DNA of 64,000 nt from Deltaproteobacteria bacterium (GCA_019237115.1 JAFAHS010000062.1:101002-165001), one strand, 5' to 3'. Counted from the first letter of the stretch, positions 18,655 through 28,395 are shown. The notes: generated by a model not told the origin, from the letters alone. Made by a program: numbers and translations.

Positions 18655-19555
18655 ACCCGGCCCGGCTGAACAGCACCCTCCCGTGACCCATCCGCGACTG
18701 CAGGGTTGCAAGCAGCTCGCGTTCGGCCCCGGGCTGGAACCATCTGGCGTAGCCCAGCCTCTCGTAGAGCTCCTCCATCCCGAGCGCGCGCGAGCGTCGC
18801 CCGCTTGCGCCGTCGCCGTCGAAATAGGTGTCGAGCACCACCCGATCCGACACTTTTGCGACCAGCTCGGCGAATCGGGCGGGCTGGTTCGGCATCATCG
18901 GCGCAATCGCGACCTGCACGAAGATTCCCGCGGCACGCAGACGCGCACAGGTTAGCAGCCGTCTTTCCACCGACGCAGAGGTCGGAGTAATCGCACGGCG
19001 CACCGACTCATCGTCGGTCTCCAGGGTGATCGACACGATCAGCGAACTGCCCAGCGCCCGCAGCAAGTCGAGATCCCGTTCCACCAGGGGACTTCGCGTC
19101 TGCACGAGCAGGCGGCGAATTCGATACCGGCTAAATCTCTCCAACGCGCGGCGACTCAGTTTAAGCCGTCGTTCGATGCCCTGGTAAGGATCGGTCGCCG
19201 ACGACATGAAGACCGTCACCGCATCGAGCCGGCCGGCCCGCTCCAACGCGCCGAGCTCTTTTTCGAGCAGATCCGCAAGGTTCGATTTCGCGATCACCCA
19301 TTCGCCCCACCCTCCCTGCTGCGCCCGAGCGACCGGCAGCATCCTGACATAGCAGAATGGACAACCGCCGCCAGCGCCGAATCCGCACCCGACGTAGGGG
19401 TTGAGCGAGTACGCGAATCCCTTCAGAAACCCACCGGTCGGGGTCAGCGCGCGGGTTGCCGGCTGCGATGTGTAGCGGCGTCCCGCCAACTTACTTTTGC
19501 GCGGGAGAGTAAAAGGCCTGCACTCCGGCCTCGACCTGCCGTGGATTGCTGCCAT
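18641..19555 (-). CDS. SPL-like / Rv2578c-like radical SAM protein
   Basis: NPYVGCGFGAGGGCPFCYV; convergent 14-bp overlap with preceding gene; start uncertain (alternative TTG near 19490). Confidence 0.8.
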   Translation of the reverse strand: MAAIHGRSRPECRPFTLPRKSKLAGRRYTSQPATRALTPTGGFLKGFAYSLNPYVGCGFGAGGGCPFCYVRMLPVARAQQGGWGEWVIAKSNLADLLEKELGALERAGRLDAVTVFMSSATDPYQGIERRLKLSRRALERFSRYRIRRLLVQTRSPLVERDLDLLRALGSSLIVSITLETDDESVRRAITPTSASVERRLLTCARLRAAGIFVQVAIAPMMPNQPARFAELVAKVSDRVVLDTYFDGDGASGRRSRALGMEELYERLGYARWFQPGAERELLATLQSRMGHGRVLFSRAGFNAV

Positions 19556-20831
19556 CGATGGGAACTACCCAGACCGAGGGCGGGGGAGTGTTTTGCAGCT
19601 CCGCGTCCGGCTCTACCAGCAAACGCACGCCCGCGAAAATGATCGCGTTGGAGTTCGTCGACCAGATCGAGTGGGACAGCGCAAGCTGCTCGAAGAAGCG
19701 ATAAGCGATCGATTCCTCCTGGGTCGAGAGAAAGCGGCCCAGGTCGCGGGTCTCATTGTTCTTCAAATTCACTACCCTCCACACGTAGTAGGGTTTCTCG
19801 CTGGGCACCCCGACGTAGGCGAGATACCGCGCATCGGGCGAGAAGAAATATGCCGCGACCTCATCCTGGGTAAGGTCGTGCGAGCTCGCGTCCTGGATAT
19901 CGACCAGTTTGATCCCGTGAAAGGTAGGTTCGTGCGGAACCACGGTGGTCGCGTAGGCGAGGTGGCGGGAATCGGGCGACCACACCAGGCTGTTGTCGCC
20001 AACCGGCAGGCTCACGATCGATCGAACATGATCGCCGTTGGCGTCGGCCACGACGATGTTCGATTCGGCATGATAGTTCGCGATATAGGCCAGATGCTTG
20101 CCGTCCGGAGACCAGCACGGAGTCTTGAACGGAGTGCGCCCGCTGGACAGGACCTTGTCGACTTGCTGATTGGTGTCGGTAACCGAAAGCAGTCCCACGC
20201 GCTCGGTGCTCTGCGGGTCGGACCCGGAGGTGTGAAAGACCAGCCGATCGCCGGTCCCGCGCCAATCAAAATACAAAGGAATACCGGTCATCACGATGCG
20301 CAGCGGCGCGCCTTCCTTGGCCTCGCAGAGCATCAGGCTCAGGCCCGCCTGCTCGTCCAGCAAAAAGGAAATGTGTTTGTTGTCGGCCAGCCAGTAGATG
20401 TAGACGACGTGCTCGTTGCGGCTCTGGTAGATCTGCGCGGCCTGCCGATGCGCCAGATCATAGACCCATACCGCGAACGATTGACCCTGGGGACCCTGTC
20501 CAACCGAGGAGTAGGCAATCCGGGTGCCGTCGGGTGAGAAGGTCGGCCATCCGTATTGCAGTATCTCGGACTTCTCTTCCGCGGGCCGGTAGGCGGCGGG
20601 AAGCACGCCGCCCGTTTCCCGGCGCACCCGCAGGCCTTGCGCCGGGCAGGTCAGGCACTCCGGCTTCGCGCCGGCGTCATGCGCATAATGGATGTTATTG
20701 TCAGTTCCGACAAAGACGATGGCCCCGGTCGGCACCGGTGCAGTCGCGGCGCGACTCTGAACGACCGGAGCGGCAGCCGCCGCGAGACCAAGCGCCGCAG
20801 CCCACAGCAAAACAGTCGACGTGCGTAGCAT
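19491..20831 (-). CDS. TolB-like / PD40 beta-propeller exported protein
   Basis: Signal peptide MLRTSTVLLWAAALGLAAAAAPVVQSRA; repeats WPTFSPDGTRIAYS, CWSPDGKHLAYIAN, VWSPDSRHLAYAT, FFSPDARYLAYVG. Confidence 0.85.
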   Translation of the reverse strand: MLRTSTVLLWAAALGLAAAAAPVVQSRAATAPVPTGAIVFVGTDNNIHYAHDAGAKPECLTCPAQGLRVRRETGGVLPAAYRPAEEKSEILQYGWPTFSPDGTRIAYSSVGQGPQGQSFAVWVYDLAHRQAAQIYQSRNEHVVYIYWLADNKHISFLLDEQAGLSLMLCEAKEGAPLRIVMTGIPLYFDWRGTGDRLVFHTSGSDPQSTERVGLLSVTDTNQQVDKVLSSGRTPFKTPCWSPDGKHLAYIANYHAESNIVVADANGDHVRSIVSLPVGDNSLVWSPDSRHLAYATTVVPHEPTFHGIKLVDIQDASSHDLTQDEVAAYFFSPDARYLAYVGVPSEKPYYVWRVVNLKNNETRDLGRFLSTQEESIAYRFFEQLALSHSIWSTNSNAIIFAGVRLLVEPDAELQNTPPPSVWVVPIDGSNPRQVEAGVQAFYSPAQK

Positions 20832-20944
20832 CAAATCTACAATCGCTCCGGCGAACCTCCAAGGCAAGCGGCCGACCGACGCGGCTTGCGCCTTGCACCG
20901 TCGCGAGGTTGACAGCGGACCGGTCCGGGGACCAAAGTTACACC

Positions 20945-21364
20945 ATGTGGCGGGCAAAATTGGCGTTAGTCGCTGCCCTGTTATTGATCGCGCCCTGCTT
21001 TGCGCGCGCCCAGGGTTATTCCGACCTGGATAAACAGGATCCAACCGAGTACGACGACCAGGATTCGCAACTCCTCAACGTGGTCAGCTATTTTTTGCGC
21101 CCGATTGGTTTCACTCTGGAATGGGGCATCGCGCGGCCGCTCCACTACCTGGCAACCCAGAGCCCGGTGGCCCCGGTGCTGGGTGCAAACACCGACGCCG
21201 AGCGCGAGCGGCTGCCGCCGATCACCGAGTTGCCGCTCCCTGACGATATCCAGGAAAACACCAACACACATCACGACACCGTGATCAGGTCTCCCTATCA
21301 AGCGCCCGTCAGTTCCGCTACTCCGGCGCAATCGGCGGGGTCAAGTCAGCCGATCCTGCATTGA
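20945..21364 (+). CDS. exported hypothetical protein
   Basis: Signal peptide MWRAKLALVAALLLIAPCFARAQG; internal Met chosen from longer ORF. Confidence 0.6.
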   Translation: MWRAKLALVAALLLIAPCFARAQGYSDLDKQDPTEYDDQDSQLLNVVSYFLRPIGFTLEWGIARPLHYLATQSPVAPVLGANTDAERERLPPITELPLPDDIQENTNTHHDTVIRSPYQAPVSSATPAQSAGSSQPILH

Positions 21365-21512
21365 TGTTTTGGACGGCTGGTCGGGATCGCGCCGCTGTCC
21401 CATTGAATTGTCCGGGTTTTCCACGTTAGAATTTTTTCTAATCGGCAGACGTCTTAAAATGAGGCATGCCTAATCCGTCGTCAGCTGGACGGGAGGTTTG
21501 AAAAGCATCTAA

Positions 21513-22121
21513 ATGGCTGCGGCACTGAAGGATAAAGCACCGACCGACCCGGCCGCGCTCGCGAAGTGGCGGGCCGACGAGCAGGCGAAAGAACGCGCGC
21601 GCCGCGACAAGGAAAAGACCGAGATCGGCTCGCTGTGGAGCCGGCGTGATTTTCTGGGGCGGCTGGGATGGGGCGGGTTTGGAGCTTTCGCCACGATCGG
21701 ATTGCTCGCCGCAGTCCGCTCGGCCTTTCCGCGGGTCTTGTTTCTGCCGCCCTCGAAATTTTCCGCCGGTTACCCGGGCGATTACGTGATCGGCGAAGTG
21801 AGCGAGAAATTCAAGCAGGATTTTCGCACCTGGATCGTCCGCACCAAGGCGGGTTTCTACGCGATCTTTGCGAAGTGTACCCATCTCGGATGTACTCCGC
21901 GGTGGCTCAAGACCGAACAGAAGTTCAAGTGCCCGTGTCACGGCTCCGGCTACTACATCAGCGGACTCAACTTCGAAGGCCCGGCGCCGCGCCCGATGGA
22001 TCGCTTCAAGATTTCGATCGGTGACGACGGTCAGCTGATCGTCGACAAGTCGGTGCTCTACGAAATGCAACCGGGAGTCGATCCCAACGAACAGCACCCC
22101 GAGAGCATCCTCAAGGCTTAA
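21513..22121 (+). CDS. Rieske [2Fe-2S] protein, Tat signal
   Basis: CTHLGC...CPCHGSGY cluster-binding motifs; SRRDFLGRLGWGGFGAFATIG Tat-like N-terminus. Confidence 0.93.
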   Translation: MAAALKDKAPTDPAALAKWRADEQAKERARRDKEKTEIGSLWSRRDFLGRLGWGGFGAFATIGLLAAVRSAFPRVLFLPPSKFSAGYPGDYVIGEVSEKFKQDFRTWIVRTKAGFYAIFAKCTHLGCTPRWLKTEQKFKCPCHGSGYYISGLNFEGPAPRPMDRFKISIGDDGQLIVDKSVLYEMQPGVDPNEQHPESILKA

Positions 22122-22140
22122 GCGCAATAGCGCAAGCCTT
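22113..22140. terminator. hairpin embedded in convergent gene ends
   Basis: aaggctt(aa)gcgc-aata-gcgcaagcctt; contains the stop of the Rieske gene and abuts that of the GNAT gene. Confidence 0.5.
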
Positions 22141-23219
22141 TACCTGCGAAAGTTACGTCGATAGGCGAGATAGTTGGCGCAGACCTTCGCGCCGAGCTTT
22201 TCTGCGGTGCGGCGCGAGGGCCAATTGTCGTCCACCACCAAGGTGTAGCTCAGGTACTTAGCCCCGCGCTGGATAAGTTTCAGATACGCATACGACGCCA
22301 TCGCCAGGTTGACTCCGCGTCCACGCGCAACTTCGCGTACCCCAATGCCGAGAAAATTGAGTTTCTCGGAATCCTCAACAACCCGCCCCGGCTTGAGCGC
22401 CGCGTGCGCGGTTTCTTCCGGTACAACCATCAGAGTGCCCACCACCTCGCTACCGTGACGTGCGACCAGCGAGGTGTCCAGTCCGCCCAGCATCTCGAAA
22501 AAAGCGAACATCTCGGCGTACGCCTCGTTGCTCGCCGAAACGAATCCCCAATGATTATAGAACGCCTCGTTCCATGCGGGCGCGAACTCGCTGACGCGTT
22601 TCTCCGGCGCCAGGTCTTTTAGCGGGACGAGCTCGTAGCCGGCTCGGCGCCCCGCCTCCAGGGCACTCTCGTAGCGCGCGATTAGTTCCGGTGTGACCTG
22701 AATCTTGTAGTCCACCAGCCCCTTTTCGCTTTCAAACCCGGCGTCCTTGATCAGGGCGTGATAGTAGTCCGGGTTCTGCCGCATCAGGTTGGGCGGCAAC
22801 GCATCGTAGTCATCGACGACGAAGGGCATTTCGATCGGCAAATAAAAGCCGGCGCGTGCGGCGAGCGCGCCCTGAGTTCGCAGCCATTCGCAGGCCGCGT
22901 CCAGGAGTTCGCGGGTGGCGCGATACGAGCCGGGGCGGGCTTCGAACAAGGCCAGATGCCCCAGCCGTTCGTTCCAGCGCTTGTGGTAGTCCGGGTCCAG
23001 CAAGGCTACCACCCGGGCCTGCATTTCGCCGTCTTGGCGCGCCACGAACGCTTTCATGGTCTTCCCGGCCGCGAACGCGCTCACGCCCATCAAGAACGGA
23101 AGCTGCAGCTCGGTTGCGGCCGGCCACCGCGCCGTGAGTTCGGGCCGGATAACGTCCTGGAACTTGATGAAGGCGGTGAACCCCGCCTGGGTGTCCGGCG
23201 ATTCAATTCTAACCGTCAC
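22140..23219 (-). CDS. GNAT-like acetyltransferase
   Basis: C-terminal LNFLGIGVREVARGRGVNLAMASYAYLKLIQRGAKYLSYTLVVDDNWPSRRTAEKLG acetyl-CoA-binding pattern. Confidence 0.75.
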   Translation of the reverse strand: MTVRIESPDTQAGFTAFIKFQDVIRPELTARWPAATELQLPFLMGVSAFAAGKTMKAFVARQDGEMQARVVALLDPDYHKRWNERLGHLALFEARPGSYRATRELLDAACEWLRTQGALAARAGFYLPIEMPFVVDDYDALPPNLMRQNPDYYHALIKDAGFESEKGLVDYKIQVTPELIARYESALEAGRRAGYELVPLKDLAPEKRVSEFAPAWNEAFYNHWGFVSASNEAYAEMFAFFEMLGGLDTSLVARHGSEVVGTLMVVPEETAHAALKPGRVVEDSEKLNFLGIGVREVARGRGVNLAMASYAYLKLIQRGAKYLSYTLVVDDNWPSRRTAEKLGAKVCANYLAYRRNFRR

Positions 23220-23362
23220 TTTGCCCGGTCCTCACCGGATGGCGTGATGCCTCGCCTTGTTTCTCCGATCCACGTAAGCTATCAGCGAGCAGGCAGAACC
23301 TAGCGTCGCGCGGAGCGCAGCGTCAAATCTTCGCGGGCCGCGAGGCAGCAGGAGTGCAAGCT

Positions 23363-23575
23363 ATGGTGGAAAAGACGATCGACTTGACAGGAATCTCCTC
23401 CAACTCGATTGAAGACGCGGTTCACATTGCAATCGCACGCGCCGGGGTGACCATTTCGGGCATCCACTCGGTGCACGTCGAGGATGTCTCGGCTGCGATC
23501 GAGAACAATCGCGTCGCACGCTGGAAGGTCAGAATCAAGGCTACCTTCCAGGTGAAAGATGAATTGCACGAATGA
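23363..23575 (+). CDS. dodecin family flavin-binding protein
   Basis: MVEKTIDLTGISSNSIEDAVHIAIARAGVTISGIHSVHVEDVSAAIENNRVARWKVRIKATFQV. Confidence 0.88.
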   Translation: MVEKTIDLTGISSNSIEDAVHIAIARAGVTISGIHSVHVEDVSAAIENNRVARWKVRIKATFQVKDELHE

Positions 23576-23698
23576 ACCGCCCGCCCGGCGGTGGGGGACA
23601 TCTCCACATCGCGGTTGAGCGGCTCGTCACGTGCTCGGCGGGAGCCGGATCGCAAGGGCATCATGCCATGCGCAGCCGGCCACTCGGAGTCTTACCCG

Positions 23699-24697
23699 AT
23701 GTCGACCAAAGTCGTTGAAGTTCATCCCGGCATCTACGAAATCTTTCTGCCGCTGCCGATGCGGCCGACCATCATCAATGTGTATCTGATCGATTGTCAC
23801 GGCGCCTGGACGCTGATCGACACCGGCATGAATTCGCCGGAGAGCATCCGGACGCTGGAAGAGGCATTCGCGCAGGTCGGAATCAGGATCGAAGATCTCG
23901 ACACCCTTATAGCCACCCATCACCACATTGATCATTTTGGCGCCTCCGGCACGATCCGCCAACGCAGCCACGCACAGACCTACCTGCACCCGCTCGAAAC
24001 CGAGCGCGCGGGCCGCATGCTGATGTTCGGCAAGTTGAGTCATGCCGATCGCCCCGAGTCGCGCGCATTCTTTGCACTGCACGGATTTCCGATCGACGAG
24101 TTTTCTCCGGCCGGAATGCGCCCCGCCTGGATGGGTACCGAACTCTACAGTCCGGTGACCGAGCCGGACCATCTGACCAAGGACGGCGATATCTTGAAGG
24201 TTGGCGACCGGAGCCTGGAGTTTATCTGGACGCCCGGACATTCGCCCGGCCATAACGTAATATACTTGCGTAAAGAGAAAGTGATGATTGTGGGCGACCA
24301 TCTCTTACCCAAGATAACCCCGCACGTGGGACTGTACCCGGACAACCCAGAAGGTAATCCCTTGGGAGATTTTATTAACTCACAACTGAAAGTTCAGCGT
24401 TTCGAGGTACAGTCGGTATTGCCCGCCCATGGAGGCGTCTATAGCGATCACCGCCATCGCGCCAACCAGATTATCGAGCATCATCGGTATCGCGAGGCCG
24501 AGATGCTGGATTTGATAAAACAGCGGCCGAAAACGGCATTCGAGGTCGCTCAGACTGTGTTTGGCGGGGAAGAACGCCCGATATTCCACGTGATGGCGGC
24601 TACTTTCGAGACCCTCGCCCACTTGCAACTTGCATGCATCGAAGGCCGGGCTCGCAAAATGGAACAGAATAACAAGGTGGTTTTTCAAACCTTGTGA
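23699..24697 (+). CDS. MBL fold metallo-hydrolase
   Basis: THHHIDHFGASG; IWTPGHSPGHNVIYL; VLPAHGGVYSDHRHRANQI. Confidence 0.9.
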   Translation: MSTKVVEVHPGIYEIFLPLPMRPTIINVYLIDCHGAWTLIDTGMNSPESIRTLEEAFAQVGIRIEDLDTLIATHHHIDHFGASGTIRQRSHAQTYLHPLETERAGRMLMFGKLSHADRPESRAFFALHGFPIDEFSPAGMRPAWMGTELYSPVTEPDHLTKDGDILKVGDRSLEFIWTPGHSPGHNVIYLRKEKVMIVGDHLLPKITPHVGLYPDNPEGNPLGDFINSQLKVQRFEVQSVLPAHGGVYSDHRHRANQIIEHHRYREAEMLDLIKQRPKTAFEVAQTVFGGEERPIFHVMAATFETLAHLQLACIEGRARKMEQNNKVVFQTL

Positions 24698-24820
24698 TTA
24701 TGTTACGGGGGGTTTGCTAAATCCTTTAATCGGTGTATTTTGACGCTGCTTTGAGTTGGGTGGTGGATTGCCCGGTGTGGGCCTTGTTCGGGGGAGGCCC
24801 TTAGAGTGAAGGAGGATGCC

Positions 24821-25210
24821 ATGAGACGGACCATTAAGTTGTTGCTGTTCTCAGCGGGGCTGGCTTTCCTGGTCGCCGGCTGCGCCAACCAGAGCGGTGG
24901 CGGTGCAAGCGCCGGCGCTCCAGCGGGAGGCCAGGCTGCTCAGGGCGGTACGGCTACGGCCAGCACCAGCGAGTCCAGCATGCGAGACTTCAATCTTCGC
25001 GTGAAATGCCCTGGCGTTCACGAATTGAAGCAGCACGGGTGGTCTGATCAGCAGATCATTCAGCAGCTCGGGGTCGCCCAGGAAGACATCCCTGCCTGCG
25101 AGTCGTGGGTCCAGTCACAGCCCAAAGGCTACGTTCCTCCACCGCCCCCGGGCACGGCTGCCGCAGCCGCTCCCAAAGCAGTTCCGACCACTCCAGCGGC
25201 CAAGCAGTAA
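24821..25210 (+). CDS. putative lipoprotein
   Basis: Lipobox LVAG|C (MRRTIKLLLFSAGLAFLVAGCANQ); low-complexity Ala/Gly and Pro segments. Confidence 0.7.
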   Translation: MRRTIKLLLFSAGLAFLVAGCANQSGGGASAGAPAGGQAAQGGTATASTSESSMRDFNLRVKCPGVHELKQHGWSDQQIIQQLGVAQEDIPACESWVQSQPKGYVPPPPPGTAAAAAPKAVPTTPAAKQ

Positions 25211-25230
25211 CGGCTCTGTCTTAACCACGA

Positions 25231-25260
25231 GCGCGTGACGGTAGAGCTACCGTCGCGCGC
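25231..25260. terminator. hairpin between convergent genes
   Basis: gcgcgtgacggtag-ag-ctaccgtcgcgcgc: near-perfect stem with one G-U pair. Confidence 0.5.
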
Positions 25261-25284
25261 CTCGCGTTTGGATTCGCCTTAAAA

Positions 25285-25321
25285 CAAGCGGCACGGCGTA
25301 TCACTGACGCCGTGCCGCTTG
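25285..25321. terminator. strong intrinsic-terminator-like hairpin
   Basis: Perfect 15-bp stem caagcggcacggcgt / acgccgtgccgcttg, 7-nt loop, flanked by aaaa and gtcttt; lies between convergent genes. Confidence 0.75.
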
Positions 25322-25357
25322 GTCTTTGGCTGGATTGTGTGGCTTGCTGCCGAGGCC

Positions 25358-25810
25358 TCAGGCCCGCGCTGCGCGCTTGTTGTCGCGCCGGGAGGGGGCA
25401 CTGATACGACCGCTGCGCACTACCGGGGAACGCCGCGCCAGGCGACGGGTCGAAATACCCGCAAGCTGCTGACCGCGCCATTCCTTCAGTCCGCGGCGCA
25501 AAAATTGCGGCTCGATTCCCAAAGTTTCGCACACCGTCTCGAACGAGAACGGTCCCTCGCCCCCTTCACCGCACAGCCAGGTCTCCGCCTCCTGGAAGAG
25601 ACGCTTGCGTGCTCCACCCTTGGCGTCGGCGTTGTTCTGAAAGCAGCGAAGAGCGTCCTCCAGAATAGCCATCATTAGCTTTTTTACGGGCCGAATTGTG
25701 CTGTCATCTCGGCGACTGTCGTAGAACTGTTCCGGCGTCAAGACGTCCGGCACAAAAAGCGATCCCAGTGAGCTGTTTTCCCATTCCATGATACTGATCC
25801 TATCCCTCAA
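25358..25810 (-). CDS. hypothetical protein, possible helix-turn-helix
   Basis: RKRLFQEAETWLCGEG..FSFETVCETLGIEPQFLRRGLKEW HTH-like segment. Confidence 0.5.
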   Translation of the reverse strand: MRDRISIMEWENSSLGSLFVPDVLTPEQFYDSRRDDSTIRPVKKLMMAILEDALRCFQNNADAKGGARKRLFQEAETWLCGEGGEGPFSFETVCETLGIEPQFLRRGLKEWRGQQLAGISTRRLARRSPVVRSGRISAPSRRDNKRAARA

Positions 25811-26111
25811 TCCCCGCGCTTTGTCTTTAGGTTACAACAAATGTATGCGGGAGGTAGCGCTTACTTCCGCTATTTTTCACGTTTTCTGAGCAAAAAGCGT
25901 GCCCGAGGCTTTCTAATTCCCGAGCCGGACAAATCAGCGTAGAGCTTATGGATTAGCGGGGCTACTTTTTGGCGGGATTAACTCTATTGCCGCGTTTTGC
26001 GAATCGATCCGCATTTCGCAAACCGCAGCAGGCGGGGTCGGTAACCCAATGTGCAGCCGAAACCCTGCACGCTCAATGGGAAAACCACCCGGTCTCGGGT
26101 TCGCCCCCTTC

Positions 26112-26783
26112 CTACTGAACGCTGTCGGGTCCGCCTCCGGTGCCGGCCGGTCCAAGCTTGCGCTCCTCGAGCTTGAAGCTCAGGACATCAATCAGACAAT
26201 CGGCCCGGCCAGCGAAGGCTTCCAGTATGGTTTGCTTTTCTAGCGGCGTGACGTCGAGGTGAAAGGACAGAAAATTGATCAGTTCCGCTCCGTGAAATCC
26301 ACGCTCCTCGACCAGTGCCCGCCATGCTTCCTGCGCAGGCGCGCCAAAATAACTGAACAGCACTTCACGCAGGCCCTCCAGGGTTTCCGAGTCGCAATCC
26401 AGGGCCTCGTGCGCCACCGGACACCACTCGACTTCCGCCTGCCGGTAGGAGCGCTCGCGCATTTCGTGCTTGACCCGGAACTCGGAGATCCCCTGCAGCA
26501 CTACGTTGAAACGCCCTTCGGGGAGCTGGACCAATTCTTCGATTCGGCCCGCACACCCGACTTCGAAAATATCCGGGTAGGCGTGGTAGCTCTCCTGCGT
26601 AACATAGTCCTGCTGCCACTCGCCCTTGAGCAGGATCATCCCAATCAATCCATCGCCTGCCGAAGCATCCGTGACCATCTCTTTGTAGCGAGGCTCAAAG
26701 ATGTGCAACGGAACCTTGATTCCCGGAAACAGTACCAGGTTCGGCAGCGGAAAGAGCGGAATAATTCTGGGAAAGTCAGACAC
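26112..26783 (-). CDS. LON peptidase substrate-binding domain protein
   Basis: RIIPLFPLPNLVLFPGIKVPLHIFEPRYKEMVTDA. Confidence 0.92.
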   Translation of the reverse strand: MSDFPRIIPLFPLPNLVLFPGIKVPLHIFEPRYKEMVTDASAGDGLIGMILLKGEWQQDYVTQESYHAYPDIFEVGCAGRIEELVQLPEGRFNVVLQGISEFRVKHEMRERSYRQAEVEWCPVAHEALDCDSETLEGLREVLFSYFGAPAQEAWRALVEERGFHGAELINFLSFHLDVTPLEKQTILEAFAGRADCLIDVLSFKLEERKLGPAGTGGGPDSVQ

Positions 26784-26928
26784 GATCTCAGTTGGAGATT
26801 AAAACCGGAGAGCCCCAACCGTCAAGGTGAACAGCTTTCCTGCTTCCCCCCGCGCGCCACCTCTGGGATCCGTCGATTGCCGAGCTATAAGTATTGGGGG
26901 GCCGACCGCAAATCGGAACCTTACTCCA

Positions 26929-28281
26929 ATGGGTGCGCGCTCGGGCAACAACTATCTTTCTGCACTCAAGAAGCTTGGTGCCGAAATCTGGCTTGACCAT
27001 GAACGCATCCGCGACGTGACATCCCATCCCGCCTTTGCCAGTCGCGCGCGCGCCACCGCCTCGCTCTATGACATGCAAATTGAAAACCCTGAGGCCATGA
27101 CCTTCCGCACCGAGGACGGTGGTCGCGCCGGCCTGTCATTCATCCAGCCGCGCAGCGCCGACGAGCTCCGCAAGCGCGGCAAGATGATCAGGACCTGGGC
27201 CGACTACACGAGCGGCTTCCCGTCCGACACGCCCGAGCTGGTGAACGTCCGCCTTGCCGCGATGGACGCGGCGCATCAGTTCTTCGGCGCGAGCGATGCG
27301 CGCCATGGCGATAACATCCAGAAGTACTACCGCGAAGCACGCAATCATGACTGGCGCGCCAGCGAGACCCTGCCCGACCCGGGCGCGAGTAACACCGAGG
27401 TCGGTGGAGCTATCGCGGGCGAGGCGCTCAAGACGGTCGGGCGCAATGACGCGGGACTGGTAGTCAGCGGAAGCCGCCGGCTTCCTGCCAGTGCCCCACT
27501 GTGCGAAGAGCTCCTGGTTCTTCCGTCGACCACGCTTGAGGCCGGAGCCGCGACGGAGCCGTCCGCCAACCTGTTCGCGATTCCCTGCAATGCCAAGGGA
27601 CTCCGAATCATCTGTCACCAGATTCATGGTGCGGAGCTTCCCCCATCTGATCATCCGCTTGGTCAACGTTTCGAACAATTCGAATGCCTTGCCGTGTTCG
27701 ACCGGGTGGTCGTTCCATGGGACCGTGTGTTTCTGTCCGGCGATGTCGCGCGCTGCAATGCCGAGCCATCATCGACCAACTCGGCCGTTCACCGCGCGCA
27801 GCTTGCGACGATCCACAACCTGGCAAGCGCCGAGTTTCTGCTCGGACTCGCAGCGGGCATTGCACACGGTGCGGGTTCGACATCGTCGCGGGATGTCCGC
27901 GAGCGGCTCACGCAAATGTTCGCTGTCAGCGAATCCCTGCGGGCGCACTTGCACGACGCGGAGGCGAATGCCGCCGCGGACCGATGGGGCGTGGTCGTTC
28001 CTGCACGCGCGGCTCTTGAGGCCGTAGGCCGGCCGCTTGCGGGTTTGTACCGCCGACTGGTCGAGATAGCTGGACTCTGCAACGAGCCACCGGCCAATCC
28101 GCAGCAGCCCGTGACCATGCACGAGCTGGCGCGGATGCTGGCGCGGAATTTCTCGGGCGATCCTGATTCAGCCAACCAAAGCACCGCGCTCGATGATGCG
28201 GTTGGCAGCGCAAGCTTGGAAGACACGGACTTGCAGCCGTTGATTGACCGAGCCGCGGCATTCCTCTCCCGGGCCGACTGA
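26929..28281 (+). CDS. 4-hydroxyphenylacetate 3-hydroxylase (HpaB)-family flavin monooxygenase
   Basis: MGARSGNNYLSALKKLGAEIWLDHERIRDVTSHPAF...SLYDMQ N-terminal HpaB pattern; VVVPWDRVFLSGD. Confidence 0.8.
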   Translation: MGARSGNNYLSALKKLGAEIWLDHERIRDVTSHPAFASRARATASLYDMQIENPEAMTFRTEDGGRAGLSFIQPRSADELRKRGKMIRTWADYTSGFPSDTPELVNVRLAAMDAAHQFFGASDARHGDNIQKYYREARNHDWRASETLPDPGASNTEVGGAIAGEALKTVGRNDAGLVVSGSRRLPASAPLCEELLVLPSTTLEAGAATEPSANLFAIPCNAKGLRIICHQIHGAELPPSDHPLGQRFEQFECLAVFDRVVVPWDRVFLSGDVARCNAEPSSTNSAVHRAQLATIHNLASAEFLLGLAAGIAHGAGSTSSRDVRERLTQMFAVSESLRAHLHDAEANAAADRWGVVVPARAALEAVGRPLAGLYRRLVEIAGLCNEPPANPQQPVTMHELARMLARNFSGDPDSANQSTALDDAVGSASLEDTDLQPLIDRAAAFLSRAD

Positions 28282-28395
28282 CCAGCGGATGTCGATTTCG
28301 AGAATCCGCAGCGACACAATCGCGCGATCTGTGGCACCCGTGTGAGCATCGTCTCTTGCCGCAATCGGTCCGGTCCGTAATCGTGGAGTGGGCCG

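Noticed and set aside
17224-18711. 495-aa minus-strand ORF (also 16262-17467)
   Set aside because: Antisense to efp and the methyltransferase, both strongly supported
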